From the NCBI GenBank assembly GCA_030847615.1, contig JAUMIR010000002.1, forward strand, positions 233,449,809 to 233,513,808: 64,000 bases of DNA. Reading direction: 5' to 3'. This document shows positions 44,466 to 54,700 of the stretch, piece by piece. The notes under the pieces were generated by a model. The model searched no databases and had not been told where the DNA came from. It saw nothing but the letters and a program-made list of their open reading frames with translations. Source of the stretch: Gambelia wislizenii. Taxonomy: Eukaryota; Chordata; Lepidosauria; Squamata; Crotaphytidae. A program made the translations under genes and the position numbers. Positions within the stretch are counted from its first letter, which is position 1; the number at the start of each line of letters is the position of its first letter.

Positions 44466-45276
44466 TCATCCCTGTCCTCCTGAGTCAACCCTTGATACAT
44501 CTTCTCTAATATATTTTGAGTGTAACTTATCAAAAAACCCCTCAATTTTCTCTCTGTCTATTCTTTTGGCTGCATAGAGATCCCCATAAAAGTCCTCCAT
44601 CACGCTCAACATTCCCCTCGGGTCACGCCTCACCGGATCCTGCTCGTGAGGCCTCAACCCTCCCATCACCACTGAGGCCTGGGGATTTTTTTGCTCTAGC
44701 CCATTCTTCGATGTCCACCAATGCTCCCTTGGTCCTAAATTCTTTATAATTTTTCTTTTTCAGTTTCTGTTTAATTTGAAAATCTCTAATGACTCCTCTA
44801 GACCACTCCAATGAGTTCTGATCTACTGGGAGTCCTTGATTTACTTTATGATGACATTTCAAAAATTGATATACTGCCAACTGATAACTCTGCAAATCCT
44901 TACTATTAATAACATATTCATAATTTTGACAGGTCTTCTTAATCACTTTTTTTGCTCGTTCCCACCAGTCTGACAGTTCTCCAACATACAAATCCTCCAA
45001 GGTCAACATATTTGCCAAAGTGGCTGCAATCTCCTCCTTACAGGTGGCGTTACTGATCGTCTTTGGGCGAAGCCTCCACAGGGGTTCTCCTCTGGGGTAA
45101 ATCTCACCCAAAGCAAAGTCCATATTAAGCATGATGTGGTCCGACCACGGAGTGACCGTCAGTTGACAACTCAAGGTCTTTAATTCTGCAGGGGCTCTAA
45201 TCCTATCCAACCTACTCGCTCTATCTTTTTGATACCAAGTAAATTTCCCACCCTCCAATAATTTATATTTATCCAT
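44466..45276 (-). pseudogene. LINE ORF2, end of endonuclease and linker (two frames)
   Basis: The frame 45,276-44,623 (217 codons) begins with the last endonuclease blocks: 'KFTWYQKDRASRLDRI' (Asp24) and 'VTPWSDHIML' (Asp46-His47), the catalytic Asp-His pair of AP-endonucleases. The rest is the basic linker to the polymerase. The frame 44,672-44,466 overlaps its end and carries linker sequence such as 'MEDFYGDLYA'. Frame changes on both sides show this was once continuous with 45,928-45,287 and 44,351-43,482. Confidence 0.8.
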
Positions 45277-45286
45277 AAATGCTGCT

Positions 45287-45928
45287 CTACAAGGGAGAGG
45301 GGAAAAAAATCAACCAATTCCTCACTCCCAAGGCTTTATTCTTCAAACAACAATCTGATAAAAAGCTTTCTAACAGTCTCTCCGCAGGTGTTAAAACAGG
45401 TGTCTTTTTCCCAGTTTTATTTTTTTCAACATAATTTGAATAATCGGATAACTTACTCCTATTATTAAAATCCCCTACGATCAACAAATGTCTATAAGTA
45501 GAACAATACCCTTTCAAATGCCCCCAAAATTTCTTCCGTTGCACTGCCGCTACGGGGGCGTAAAGGCCACAAAGCCAAAAAGGCCTCTTTTCTTCCTTCC
45601 CATCCCTTAAAATCTCCACCAAAGTAAAATCCACAATCAACAACCTGCCGGGCAAGGCCTCCAAAACAAAATCAACCTTCAGGTCCTGTCTAGCTTTAAA
45701 CAAAACTGCCACACCTGCCTGGTGTTCCTCCCCATAAGACCAAACGGAGGGGCCTTTGGTCCACAATTTCTGCGCCTGTGAACATTGCTGTTCATTCACC
45801 AGGTGAGTTTCCTGTAAAACCACCACGTCGTGTGGTATCGCCACCAACAGAGGAAGGATTTCTTTTCGCCTTTCAGCCATTCTCAGGCCTCTCACGTTCC
45901 ATGTGGTGATTCTAAGGGAAACCATCAT
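45287..45928 (-). pseudogene. LINE ORF2, AP-endonuclease N-terminal part
   Basis: A 213-codon frame that starts ORF2. It holds the metal and substrate residues of the AP-endonuclease that nicks target DNA: Asn11 ('TWNVRGL'), Glu40 ('VVLQETHL'), Tyr123 ('GLYAPV') and Asp153/Asn155 ('IVGDFNN'). Frame and spacing are normal up to residue ~200. It then loses frame at about 45,290 and the fold is completed in the next frame (45,276-44,623). The start Met at 45,928 fits the usual position a few residues before 'ITTWNVRG'. Confidence 0.9.
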
Positions 45929-45939
45929 TAACCTTTCTA

Positions 45940-46830
45940 TAAAAACATCTAAACCCTAACTTATAAAAAATAAATAACAATAATATAAACAATAACATTT
46001 GTTATAGCTATTTATAAAAAAACCATTAATTTTCTTTCCCAAACAAAAACCGACATTAAAATTATATTTCACAATTTATTTACTTAATATAATATTATAA
46101 TATTAAATCACAATTTTATTGCTCCCAATTCTATATTCTTTACTTAATATCCTTCTTTCCAAAAAAGGCTCCCAAACCACTGCAGTCCACTCTATCAAAG
46201 GCTACTCAGTCCGGTTTGGCATCCGACATCTCTGGTTCCACCTGGCTCCTATCTACCTCCTCCGGGGAACCCGAAGGCGTAGCCTCATCACCAATTTGGG
46301 GTTTGGGTAAAAGGGGTGAGGAAAGAGAGGGTTCGGATGATAAAATAAACTCTGGGAAAGGAAACAAAAGGGAGGGAGCAGGGCAAGAAGGAGATGGGAG
46401 GGGAGGAAGCGGACAGGGCAGGGCATCAAAAGGACCTGGGTAAGGGGGGGATCACAGGGGGAAAAGAGGAAACTGCATGAACACTGGGGGTCTCCACCAC
46501 CTCACCATCAGGCTGGTATGTGAAAACGCCTGCTTCTTCCGGAATGACTTGTGGTGAGCTGACAAGTGCTGCCTCGAGTCTATCTCCTGTCACCATTTCT
46601 GTTTCTGTCCCTCTTGGTTCAGCTGAGCCCCCCAAACTCCCAGCCGGGAGCACAGCCGACCGTCCCTCTGTCACCAGTCCTCCCACTCCCTCACCCCCAC
46701 CCCCACCCTCCTACCGGTTCCTCTCCTCCTCCCATCCGACCACCCTATTCCTCCCTACTCCTTGTCCCCTGCGCTTTGGGCTCTTCTGACTCTTCACCAA
46801 AGGGCCTTCCATCTCCTCCACCCGTCCATC
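45940..46830 (-). other. LINE inter-ORF region
   Basis: Between ORF1 and ORF2. The part next to ORF2 (45,940-46,130) is AT-rich. The rest (46,130-46,830) is C-rich on plus and may be the decayed end of ORF1, since several minus frames are open for 60-90 codons (for example 46,686-46,426). No domain is recognised. Confidence 0.5.
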
Positions 46831-48141
46831 TCATACCTCTTCTACAGCCCTTAATAATTCTGTGTCGGCAAGTTCCTCGGTGACTGGCCTGGTCTCCTCC
46901 TCCTCCTCTGCAAGGAGACTGAACCGATTGTGACCTCCAACTACCCCTGGCTGTAGCCTCTCCTTCCCCTGAGGGCCGGCCTCCTGTCTCCAAGTCTTTC
47001 CTCTGTGCACCATGTTCCATTCGGCATTTCCCATTTGTCTGTCTGCCCTATGCTGTCCTTCCCCCGTTACAGCCCCTGGACCATTATTTTTCTCCCTATT
47101 GTCCTGCCTTTCTGTGGGCAATAAGTCCTCTCCCCCCCTTCTCAAGGCCTCCCTCAAGACCCTCGTCTGTTCCTTGGCCTGGGCTCTTTCTTTCCCCGTC
47201 CTGGCTACTTGCTGGGCTTTCTCAAAAACTCTGGCATCTTGTTGATTGTAATACGCCTCGGGGCACCAAAAATAAGTGTGACCTAAGTCTCCACAAAAGT
47301 TACACCTGATGCTGCTGTGACAGGCTGCTGTCGGATGGCCTCTCGTGCGACATCGTGAGCACAAGGGAGTGGTGCAAAAACGTCTCTGGTGATTGTAAGA
47401 CCCACACTGGAAGCAAGCCGGAGGCTGTCCGCTGTGCTTGGTGATCCCCCTGTCAGCCCCCAGGAAAAAATACTTTGGTATCTTTCCGTGTCTATATTCG
47501 GGGTCTTTGTTTCTGAATGAGACCACACACCTGTATTCTCCTGTCCAATACCCCTGCTCATCTTCCTTTTTATCAGGCCCCGTCAATACGGTAGTGTATT
47601 TGGACACCCACCTCACGATGTCTTGGGCAGGGATGGTGGTGGTTCTGAAACTTATGGTCAAAACCTTTGTATCGCCCCTAAACAGAGGAAGCATCTCATA
47701 TTCCGCCAACAATTCCAGACTCAAACATCTCACCCTCTTGCAGCTCATCCAAAACTCTCTATACACCCTTTTGGATGCTAAGCAGACATCTATTTCCTTA
47801 GATCCCGGCAGCTGAATCACTGCCACAATATCCTCCTTCTGGGCCTCCAAAGTTTCCTTAAGGAGACTCTTTGAAATGTATGTCCTCGATCCTTTTTCAG
47901 GATCTGACCCCAGATATCTAAAACACACTACAAAACATGCCCTGGGGTTCCTTATGTCAGAAGCTTGGTCAAAAAACCTGTCAAGGTATTCTTCTTCATC
48001 TTCAGTCAAGCCTGAAACATTAAAAGGTCCCGTTCTAGCATAACCACTGCCCTGTCCTGCTATATTAGCATAGGTCCTCCTACCTTGTCTTTGCTCTTGT
48101 GGTTTGTCACCCGGCACCGCCTGGGATGGTCCAGGAGGCAA
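46831..48141 (-). pseudogene. LINE ORF1, CCHC zinc-knuckle gag-like protein (ZCCHC3-like)
   Basis: A 436-codon frame. Three CX2CX4HX4C zinc knuckles lie close together: C243-C256, C261-C274 and C280-C293. Before them, 'QGYWTGEYRCVVSFR' and 'FFLGADRGITKHSGQPP' match the region preceding the knuckles in Tx1-type ORF1 and in ZCCHC3. Such ORF1 proteins coat the element's RNA. The frame overlaps the end of 49,280-48,060 by about 80 bp in another frame, most simply a frameshift in a once longer ORF1. The C-terminus is charged and low in complexity. It could be mistaken for a host ZCCHC3-like gene, but position and flanks tie it to the LINE. Confidence 0.85.
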
Positions 48142-50123
48142 AACCGAAGCTCCCTGCAGTGCCTTTCCATAATTGTTATAGGTGGGCGTACCAACTCCCC
48201 CCTCCCCTTCGTGCGTCTGTCTGGCGGAGGGTTTAGACTCACGTTTTCTCCTCTTATGTCCCTATTAGTATTTGAGTCCATTCCAGGCCTTGTCAAAAGC
48301 CGGCTGCTATCAGTAACATCTATGTCTTCCAAACCCCTCTTTTGTCGCACCTCTGGCTCCGTCGCTCTCGCCCTGGTCATCAAGAAGAGGATTCTTTGTT
48401 CTTCCTGAGAGAGAAAAACACCCAGACCAGCAGCATCTTCCATCGAGGTCTCACCAGCCCCCACATCCTGACCCAACAGACCCGGTCCCAAACCAAAGCC
48501 ATCTCCACCCACTCTAGCCACTGGGCCTAGTTCTAAATCCACCCAATCCACCCAATCTGCCCAAGCCTGCTCCCATCTCGGTTTCTTCTTCAGTCTGTTA
48601 GGGGCACCTTGATCAACGTCAGAACCGCTAACGTCGCTCAGCATCCCTTTATGGCCCATATTTCCCCCACCCTCCCTTTGTGTCTTTCCCCCTTCCCACA
48701 CCATTTCCCTCCTCCCTGTCTTCTCCCTCCAATCCTCACCGGTTGCTGGGGGTGGCACTGTGGCGCTCACCCCCAGGATAGGACTCAGGGCCAAACGTCC
48801 CACAGGGCTCTTCCCGATCCAGCTCTGCTCTTCCATCAGGTCTGTTCTCATCTGCCTGCTCATCTTCTCCCCATCTCTCCCGGGTCTGGTTCCTGTTGCC
48901 CTTTCTTCCATTGGATCGAAACCCGACTGCTTGACGATCATTCTTCGTTGCCGTAGGTCCGCCACGACGGTCAAAAGCCACTCCATCAAGGCTTCTCTAG
49001 ACACCATGTTTGCTTTATTGTCCACCTGCGCCCAAACCAGAGGGATCTGGTTCTCTGGTGCACATTCCCAAATCCTATGAATCTCTTGAAGAGTCTTAAT
49101 TAGTTGGTTTTCCATTAGCCAGTCTGGTAAAATAATGACCGATGACTTTGGTTTCCTGGCCAATAGTAATTGCTGGACAATCTCCAAGGTTAAGGTTCTG
49201 ACGTAGGCCACTTGCTCCGGGGAATCTTGCACCCGTAATCCTGAAAGTACAGATTTCAACAAAGGAAAACTCTTCTCCAAGATTCCCCAAAGTTTGTCCC
49301 TGCTATACTTTTAAAAACTGGGTAGGTGTTCTTCGGATGCCGGCAGGGCGATATGAGCCACAGCATAGCCCCAGAGCTTCAAAGTATCATACCTGTCAAA
49401 GTCCTTTGGTAAAATAATATCCGTCACTTTGTCCCAACGCTTGTGCAAGCATTCTGTCCAGGCTGCTGAAATTTTTCTTTCTCGGGAAAGGATCCTATTT
49501 TTGGAAGCCTCTGAAAGCATTCTCTCCTGATCCGTCCCTTCCTTCTCTTCCACACTTTGGAAATCTGTATCATATTGAAGGATTAAATACTCCTTTGTGA
49601 CTTGTTTTTCCAGGGAGAGGCCCTTGCCGCCTGCCTTCGTATTCCTCGTAGGTCTCTCCCTCTTGGCCTTGTCACCAGTGCCATCCTCCTCTTCCTCCTC
49701 CTCCTCACTGCTGCTCTCTGTGGAGTCTTCGCTGGTAGCGAGCAGGGAAGAGACGCCAGAACACTCCACGCCACTCTCCCCTCGCTACTCCAAGGGAGGG
49801 CCTTCCAGCCTCTCTTCTTCCTCACTCTCAAAATCTATGAGGCCAGAAAGCATAGTCCCGGCAGGCTGCCCACCGCTTGCCTCCTCCTGGGCCCCTCCAA
49901 GTTCCTGTCCTTTGCTTTGGTGGGACTGTGCCTGCTTTCTTTTAAAAGCGACAGATGGAGATAATTCCTCTTCTGAGTCCTTATCTGGCTTCAGGGGAGA
50001 GTGATCCCTACTCGCACTCAAGCCCTCCTCCACCAATAAATTTCTACTTTGGAGATTTTGTATCCTGTCCTCCCTAAGTTTTCTGGGTTTTAATTGCTTT
50101 TTCTCCTGTTTTTGTTTGCACAA
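48060..50123 (-). pseudogene. LINE ORF1, upstream charged region (one frame broken by two stops)
   Basis: Three frames in the same phase follow each other: 50,123-49,785, 49,769-49,311 and 49,280-48,060. Only stop codons near 49,785 and 49,311 separate them, so they are one former ORF. The first parts are rich in Glu and Ser (run of Glu near 49,700). The middle has 'LQYDTDFQSVE' and 'LKLWGYAVAHIALP'. The last has 'SVLSGLRV' and 'EALMEWLLTVVADLRQR'. The same blocks appear in the fragment at 37,031-37,745, which shows they are a conserved domain of this LINE group. I cannot assign a known fold. Confidence 0.7.
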
Positions 50124-51256
50124 TAAATTCTTTTAATAAATATCTCTTCCATTCTTTATAAAGCTGTAAATTTTTCCTAACATCATCACTGCTTTCATAA
50201 ATGATGTCTACAATATCCAAAATGTCCTGAAACTCTTCCTGTGTTCTTTCTCCCACTGGCTTCAACAACAGGGTCCTGCCTTTCTCATTAAACTCTTGCA
50301 CAAGTTCTTTAATCTCATCCATCCCCAAATATACTCTATTTTGAATTTCTCTAAAATGTGGGTTTTTCTCCACAAATTCTCTGACTTCCTTTGGCTCAGA
50401 GAGAAGACTATCTGACTCCAATTCCTTGCTGCCTTCTTCTGTTAGCTGGAAAAAAATTCCCAGTTTCTCTCTGTTTGGGATATATGTTTCCTGGGCCTGG
50501 TCAAACTGGAAAAAGTCCTGCAAAAACTCCTCCACGGTAGCCAAACACAGGGTCTTCCCTCCCCTCCCCTCCTGGGCTGCTTCAGAAACTCCTTCAGGGT
50601 CCAGCAGCGCAGAGTCTGCTTCCTCCATTTCTGCTTGCTGAGTTGGTGTGTTTGTTGCATGGCTCCCTGTTTCCCTTTCAGGCAAAGGAGGGGGTGGTTC
50701 CACCATGGCCACACATTCTGACTCCTGGGACCCCTTCTCTGGACCCCCAGCATCCACACTGGGTCCCCCTTGCAGTGGGTCTGTGCTTCCTTTACAGGCA
50801 GTTTCTCTTTCTGCCATGGCTGCCACACCCAGCTTCTTCAGAGCTGGTTCATCCATTTTCTCCCCCCCTCTCTTCTCCTCCCTCCTCTCCCAGGCTTTCC
50901 ACTTGAAACAGTTCCTTTACTGGGGTCTTCAAAATTTCCTTCCCACTCTTACAAGGCACCTGGGACCCCTTTTCTGTCTGGAAACTCAAGTCCAGAGTAC
51001 TCACAGTTTGCTTTTCCTTGCTTTTCAATGGCAGCTCCTCTTCTGTCTCTTTCACTTTCGGTTTCCCAGCCAGGGAGGCCTCCATTTTCTGCAAGGCCTC
51101 TGCAGGCTGTCCGGGGGGCTGAGTTTGATCGCCCCCAAACCCCTCAAAATCTTGGTTTTGAGGTTCCATTCTCAAACCCCCTGATGCTTGAAGGGTTCCC
51201 CTGCCCACCCCAGTCACTGGGGTAGCAGCATTTTCAGTGGGTGCAGCGCAATCCAC
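50074..51256 (-). pseudogene. LINE 5' open frames
   Basis: The frame 51,256-50,849 (135 codons) is Glu/Lys-rich without a known domain. The frame 50,856-50,074 (260 codons) starts inside the end of the first: its ATG overlaps the upstream stop region by a few bases. It contains 'FLQDFFQFDQAQ' and a helical C-terminus ('LQLYKEWKRYLLKEF'). It overlaps the next ORF1 frame by about 50 bp in a different phase. These may be one 5' ORF with frameshifts or separate small ORFs; mutation level in the rest of the element favours frameshifts. Confidence 0.55.
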
Positions 51257-51316
51257 GGTTTTGCTCCCAGCAACTGAGGAGCTGTAAAAAGCACAACCTC
51301 CTCCTTCAATGTCAGC

Positions 51317-51580
51317 TTTAGGGTTTTAGCGTTTTAGGGTTTAGGGTTTTAGGGTTTAGGGTTTTAGGGTTTAGGGTTTTAGGTTTTAGGGTTTTAGGGT
51401 TTAGGGTTTTAGGTTTTAGGGTTTTAGGGTTTAGGGTTTTAGGGTTTAGGGTTATTAGGGTTTTAGGGTTTAGGGTTTTTTGGGTTTAGGGTTTAGGGTT
51501 TAGGGTTATAGGGTTTAGGGTTTTAGGGTTTAGGGTTTTAAGGATTAGGGTTATAGGGTTTAGGGTTTAGGATTTAGGGT
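51317..51580 (+). repeat. TTTAGGG/TTTTAGGG array at the LINE 5' junction
   Basis: About 260 bp alternate 7-bp TTTAGGG and 8-bp TTTTAGGG units, giving a 15-bp period. This differs from the 6-bp degenerate repeats further right and from the left flank of the LINE. It begins exactly where LINE sequence stops. Confidence 0.9.
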
Positions 51581-51760
51581 TAGGGTTAGGGTGAATGTTA
51601 GGGATAGGGTAAGGGCTAGAGTTAGGTTAAAGTTTAGGGTTACGGTTGGGTTAGGGTTAGGGTTATGGTTTGGCTAAAGTTTAGTGTTAGTGTTAGGGTT
51701 AGGGCTAGGGCTAGGGCTAAGGCTCGGTTTAGGTTTAGTGTTAGGGTTAGCACTGTGGTC

Positions 51761-51792
<32 letters not shown>

Positions 51793-54700
51793 AGGTTAGG
51801 GCTAGGGTTAGGGATAGGGATAGGGTAAGGCCTAGGGTTAGACTAAAATTTAGGGTTAGGGTTAGGCTTAGGGTTATGGTTAGGCTAAAGTTTATCCTAA
51901 TGCTAGGGTTAGGATAAGGTGTGAGCATTAGGGTTAGGGTTAGGGTTAGGCTTAGGCTTAGGGTTTCGGTTAGGGTTAGGGTTATGGTTAGGGTTAAGGT
52001 TAGGGCTAGTGTTACGGTAAGGGTTAGGGATAGGGTAAGGGCTAGGATTAGACTAAAGTATAGGGTTAGAGATAAGTTTAGGGTTAGGGTTACAGTTAGG
52101 GTTCGGTTTAGGTTTAGGTTTAGGGTTAGGGTTATGGTTTGGCTAAAGTTTAGGGTTAGGGTTAGGGTCAGTGTTAGGTTTAGGGACATGGTAAGGGCTA
52201 GGGTTAGGCTAAAGTTAAGGGTTAGGGTTAGCGTTATGGTTAGCGTTATGATTAGGTTAAAGTTTAGGATAAATGTTAGGGTTAGGGTTAGGGTAAGGGT
52301 TAAGGTTAAGGTAAGGGTTAGGGTTAGGATTAAGGTAAGGGCTAGGGTTAGGGTTAGGGTTAGGAATAGGGATAGGGTAAGGGCTAGGGTTAGGCTAAAG
52401 TTTAGGTTTAATGTTAGGGTTAGGGTTAGGGCTCCTATTAGGGTTAGGGTTAGGGCTAGGGCTAGGTAAAGGCTAGGGTTAGGGTTAGGCATAGGGATAA
52501 GGTAAGGGCTAGGGTTAGGCTAAAGTTTAGTTTTAATGTTAGGGATAGGGTTAGGGTTAGGGCTCCTGTTAGGGTTAGGGTTAGGGTTAGCATTAGGGTT
52601 AGGGTTAGGGTTAGAAGCAGTGTTAGGATTAGTGTAATGGTTAGATGTATGGTTAGGATAAAAATTAGGGTCAGGTTTATTATCAGGGTTATTATTATTA
52701 TTATTATTAGGGTTAGGATTAGGGTGAGTGTTAGGGTTAGGGTTAGCACTGTGGTCAGGGATAGGGTTAGGATTAGGGGTAGGTTAGGGTTAGGGTTAGG
52801 GTTAAAGTTAGGGTTAGGGTTAAGGTTAGGGTTAGGGCTAGGGCTAGGGCTAGGGTTAGGGTTAGAGTTAGGGTTATAAGCAGTATTAGGATTAGGGTAG
52901 TGTAATGGGTAGGGTTAAGCTCAGGGTTAGGGTGAGGGTTAGGCTCAGGGTCAGGGTTTGTGTCAGGGTTCAGGTTAGGGTTAGGATTAGTGTTATGGTT
53001 ACGGTTAGGGTTAAGGTTAGGGCTAGGTGAGGGTTAGAGTTAGGGGTAGGGTAACGGCTAGGGTTAGGCTAAAGATACGGGTTACAGTTAGGGATAGGGT
53101 TATGGTTATGGTTAGGCTAAAATCAGGTTTAGGGTTAGAGTTAGGCCTCCGGTTATGGTTAGGGTTAGCGCTAGGGTTAGGATAAGGTGTGAGCATTAGG
53201 GTTAGGGTTAGGGTTACGGTTAGGGTTAGGGTTTCGGGTAGGGTTAGGGTTACAGTTAGGGTTAGGATTAGGGTTAAATTTAGGGCTAGGGTTACGGTAA
53301 GGGTTAGGGATAGGGTAAGGGCTAGGATTAGACTAAAGTTTAGGGTCAGGGTCAGGGTTAGGGTTAGGGTCAATTTTAGGGTTAGGGTTACGGTTAGGGT
53401 TCGGTTTAGGGTTAGGGTTAGGGTTAGGGTTAAGGTTAGGGTTATGGTTTGGTTAAAGTTTAGGGGTAGGGGTAGGGTTAGTGTAAGGGTTAGGGATAGG
53501 GTAAAGGCTAGGGTTCGGCTAAGGTTTAGGGTTAGGGTGAGCGTTATGGTTAGCGTTATGATTAGGTTAAAGTTTAGGATTAGGGTTAGGGTTAGGGTTA
53601 TGGTTACGGTTAACGTTAAGGTAAGGGTTAGGGTTAGGGTTAAGGTAAGGGCTAGGGTTAGGGTTAGGAATAGGGATAGGGTAAGGGCTAGGGTTAGGCT
53701 AAAGTTTAGGTTTAATGTTAGGGTTAGGGCTCCTATTAGGGTTAGGGTTAGGGCTAGGGTTAGGTTAAGGGGTGGGCATTAGGGTTAGGGGTATGGTTAG
53801 CGTTAGGGTTAGGCTAAAGTTTAGGGATAGGGTTAGGGTTACTGTCAGGGTTAGGGTTAGTGTTAGGGCTAGGGTTAGGACTGGGGTTTGGATAAGGTGT
53901 GTTCATTAGGGTTAGTGTTATGGTTATGGTTAGGGTTAAGGTTAGGGTTATGGTTAGGGTTAAGGTTTTGGGCTAGGGAGAGGGTTAGGGATAGGGTAAG
54001 GGGTAGGGGTAGGTAAAGTTTAGGGTTACAGTTAGGGTTAGGGTTAGGGGTAGGGTTTGGCTAAAGTTTAGGGTTAGGTTTAGGGTTAGATTTAGTGCTC
54101 GGGCTAAGGCTTGGTTTAGGTTTAGTGTTAGGGTTAGTGCTGTGTTCAGGGTGATTGTTAGGATTAGGGATAGGGTTAGGGTTAAGATTAGGCTAACGTT
54201 TAGGGTTAGGTTTAGGGTTAGGTTTAGGGCTCTGGTTAGGGTTAGGGTACAGTTAGGATAAGGGGTGATCATTAGGGTTAGGACTATGGTTAGAGTTAGG
54301 GCTAGTATTAAGGTTAGGTTTAAGGTTAGGGTTAGGGTGAGGGGTTCCTTACGGTTACCATTCAAGTTAGGGGTAGGATTCGGGTTAGGGTTAGGTTTAG
54401 GGCTAGGTCTAAGGCTAGGTTTAGGGTTAGCATTAGGGTTAGCGCTGTGGTCAGGGTTAGGGTTAGGATTAGGTGTAGGTTTAGTGTTAGGATTAGGGCT
54501 GGCCCTAGTGTAAGAGTTATGGTTAGGCTAAGAGTTAGAGCTAGGTTTAGGGTTAGGGTTTGGTTAAGGTTAGATTTAGGGTTATAAGCAGTGTTAGGAT
54601 TAGTGTAATGGTTATAGTTATGGGTAGGGTTAAGGTTAGGGTTAGGGTCGGGCTTAGGGTCAGGGTCACGCTTATGTTTATTGTTAGGGTTCGGGTTAGG

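Larger units (their letters stand above)
41777..51316 (-). mobile_element. Tx1-like LINE, near full length, mutated, inside telomere-like DNA
   Basis: A ~9.5-kb non-LTR retrotransposon on the minus strand. From its 5' end near 51,316 it has a long acidic/charged ORF1 region, a CCHC zinc-knuckle gag-like segment, an AT-rich spacer (about 45,940-46,130), an AP-endonuclease, a reverse transcriptase and a C-terminal Cys/His motif, then an A/T-rich 3' UTR. The strand ends with AATAAA close to the junction (about 41,785-41,800). The zinc-knuckle ORF1, AP-endonuclease and L1-like polymerase fit the Tx1 branch of the L1 group. Every reading frame is broken by frameshifts or stops. Both ends abut telomere-type repeats, so target duplications cannot be told from the repeats. 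Confidence 0.85.

Noticed and set aside
46831..48141. A host ZCCHC3-like gene
   Set aside because: The zinc-knuckle frame lies between LINE 5' frames and the LINE endonuclease in the same orientation and is best explained as LINE ORF1.
51674..52492. 272-codon minus-strand frame rich in Leu-Thr that looks like a membrane protein
   Set aside because: CCCTAA-type repeats read in one frame give Leu-Thr endlessly; the hydrophobic pattern is a product of the repeat.
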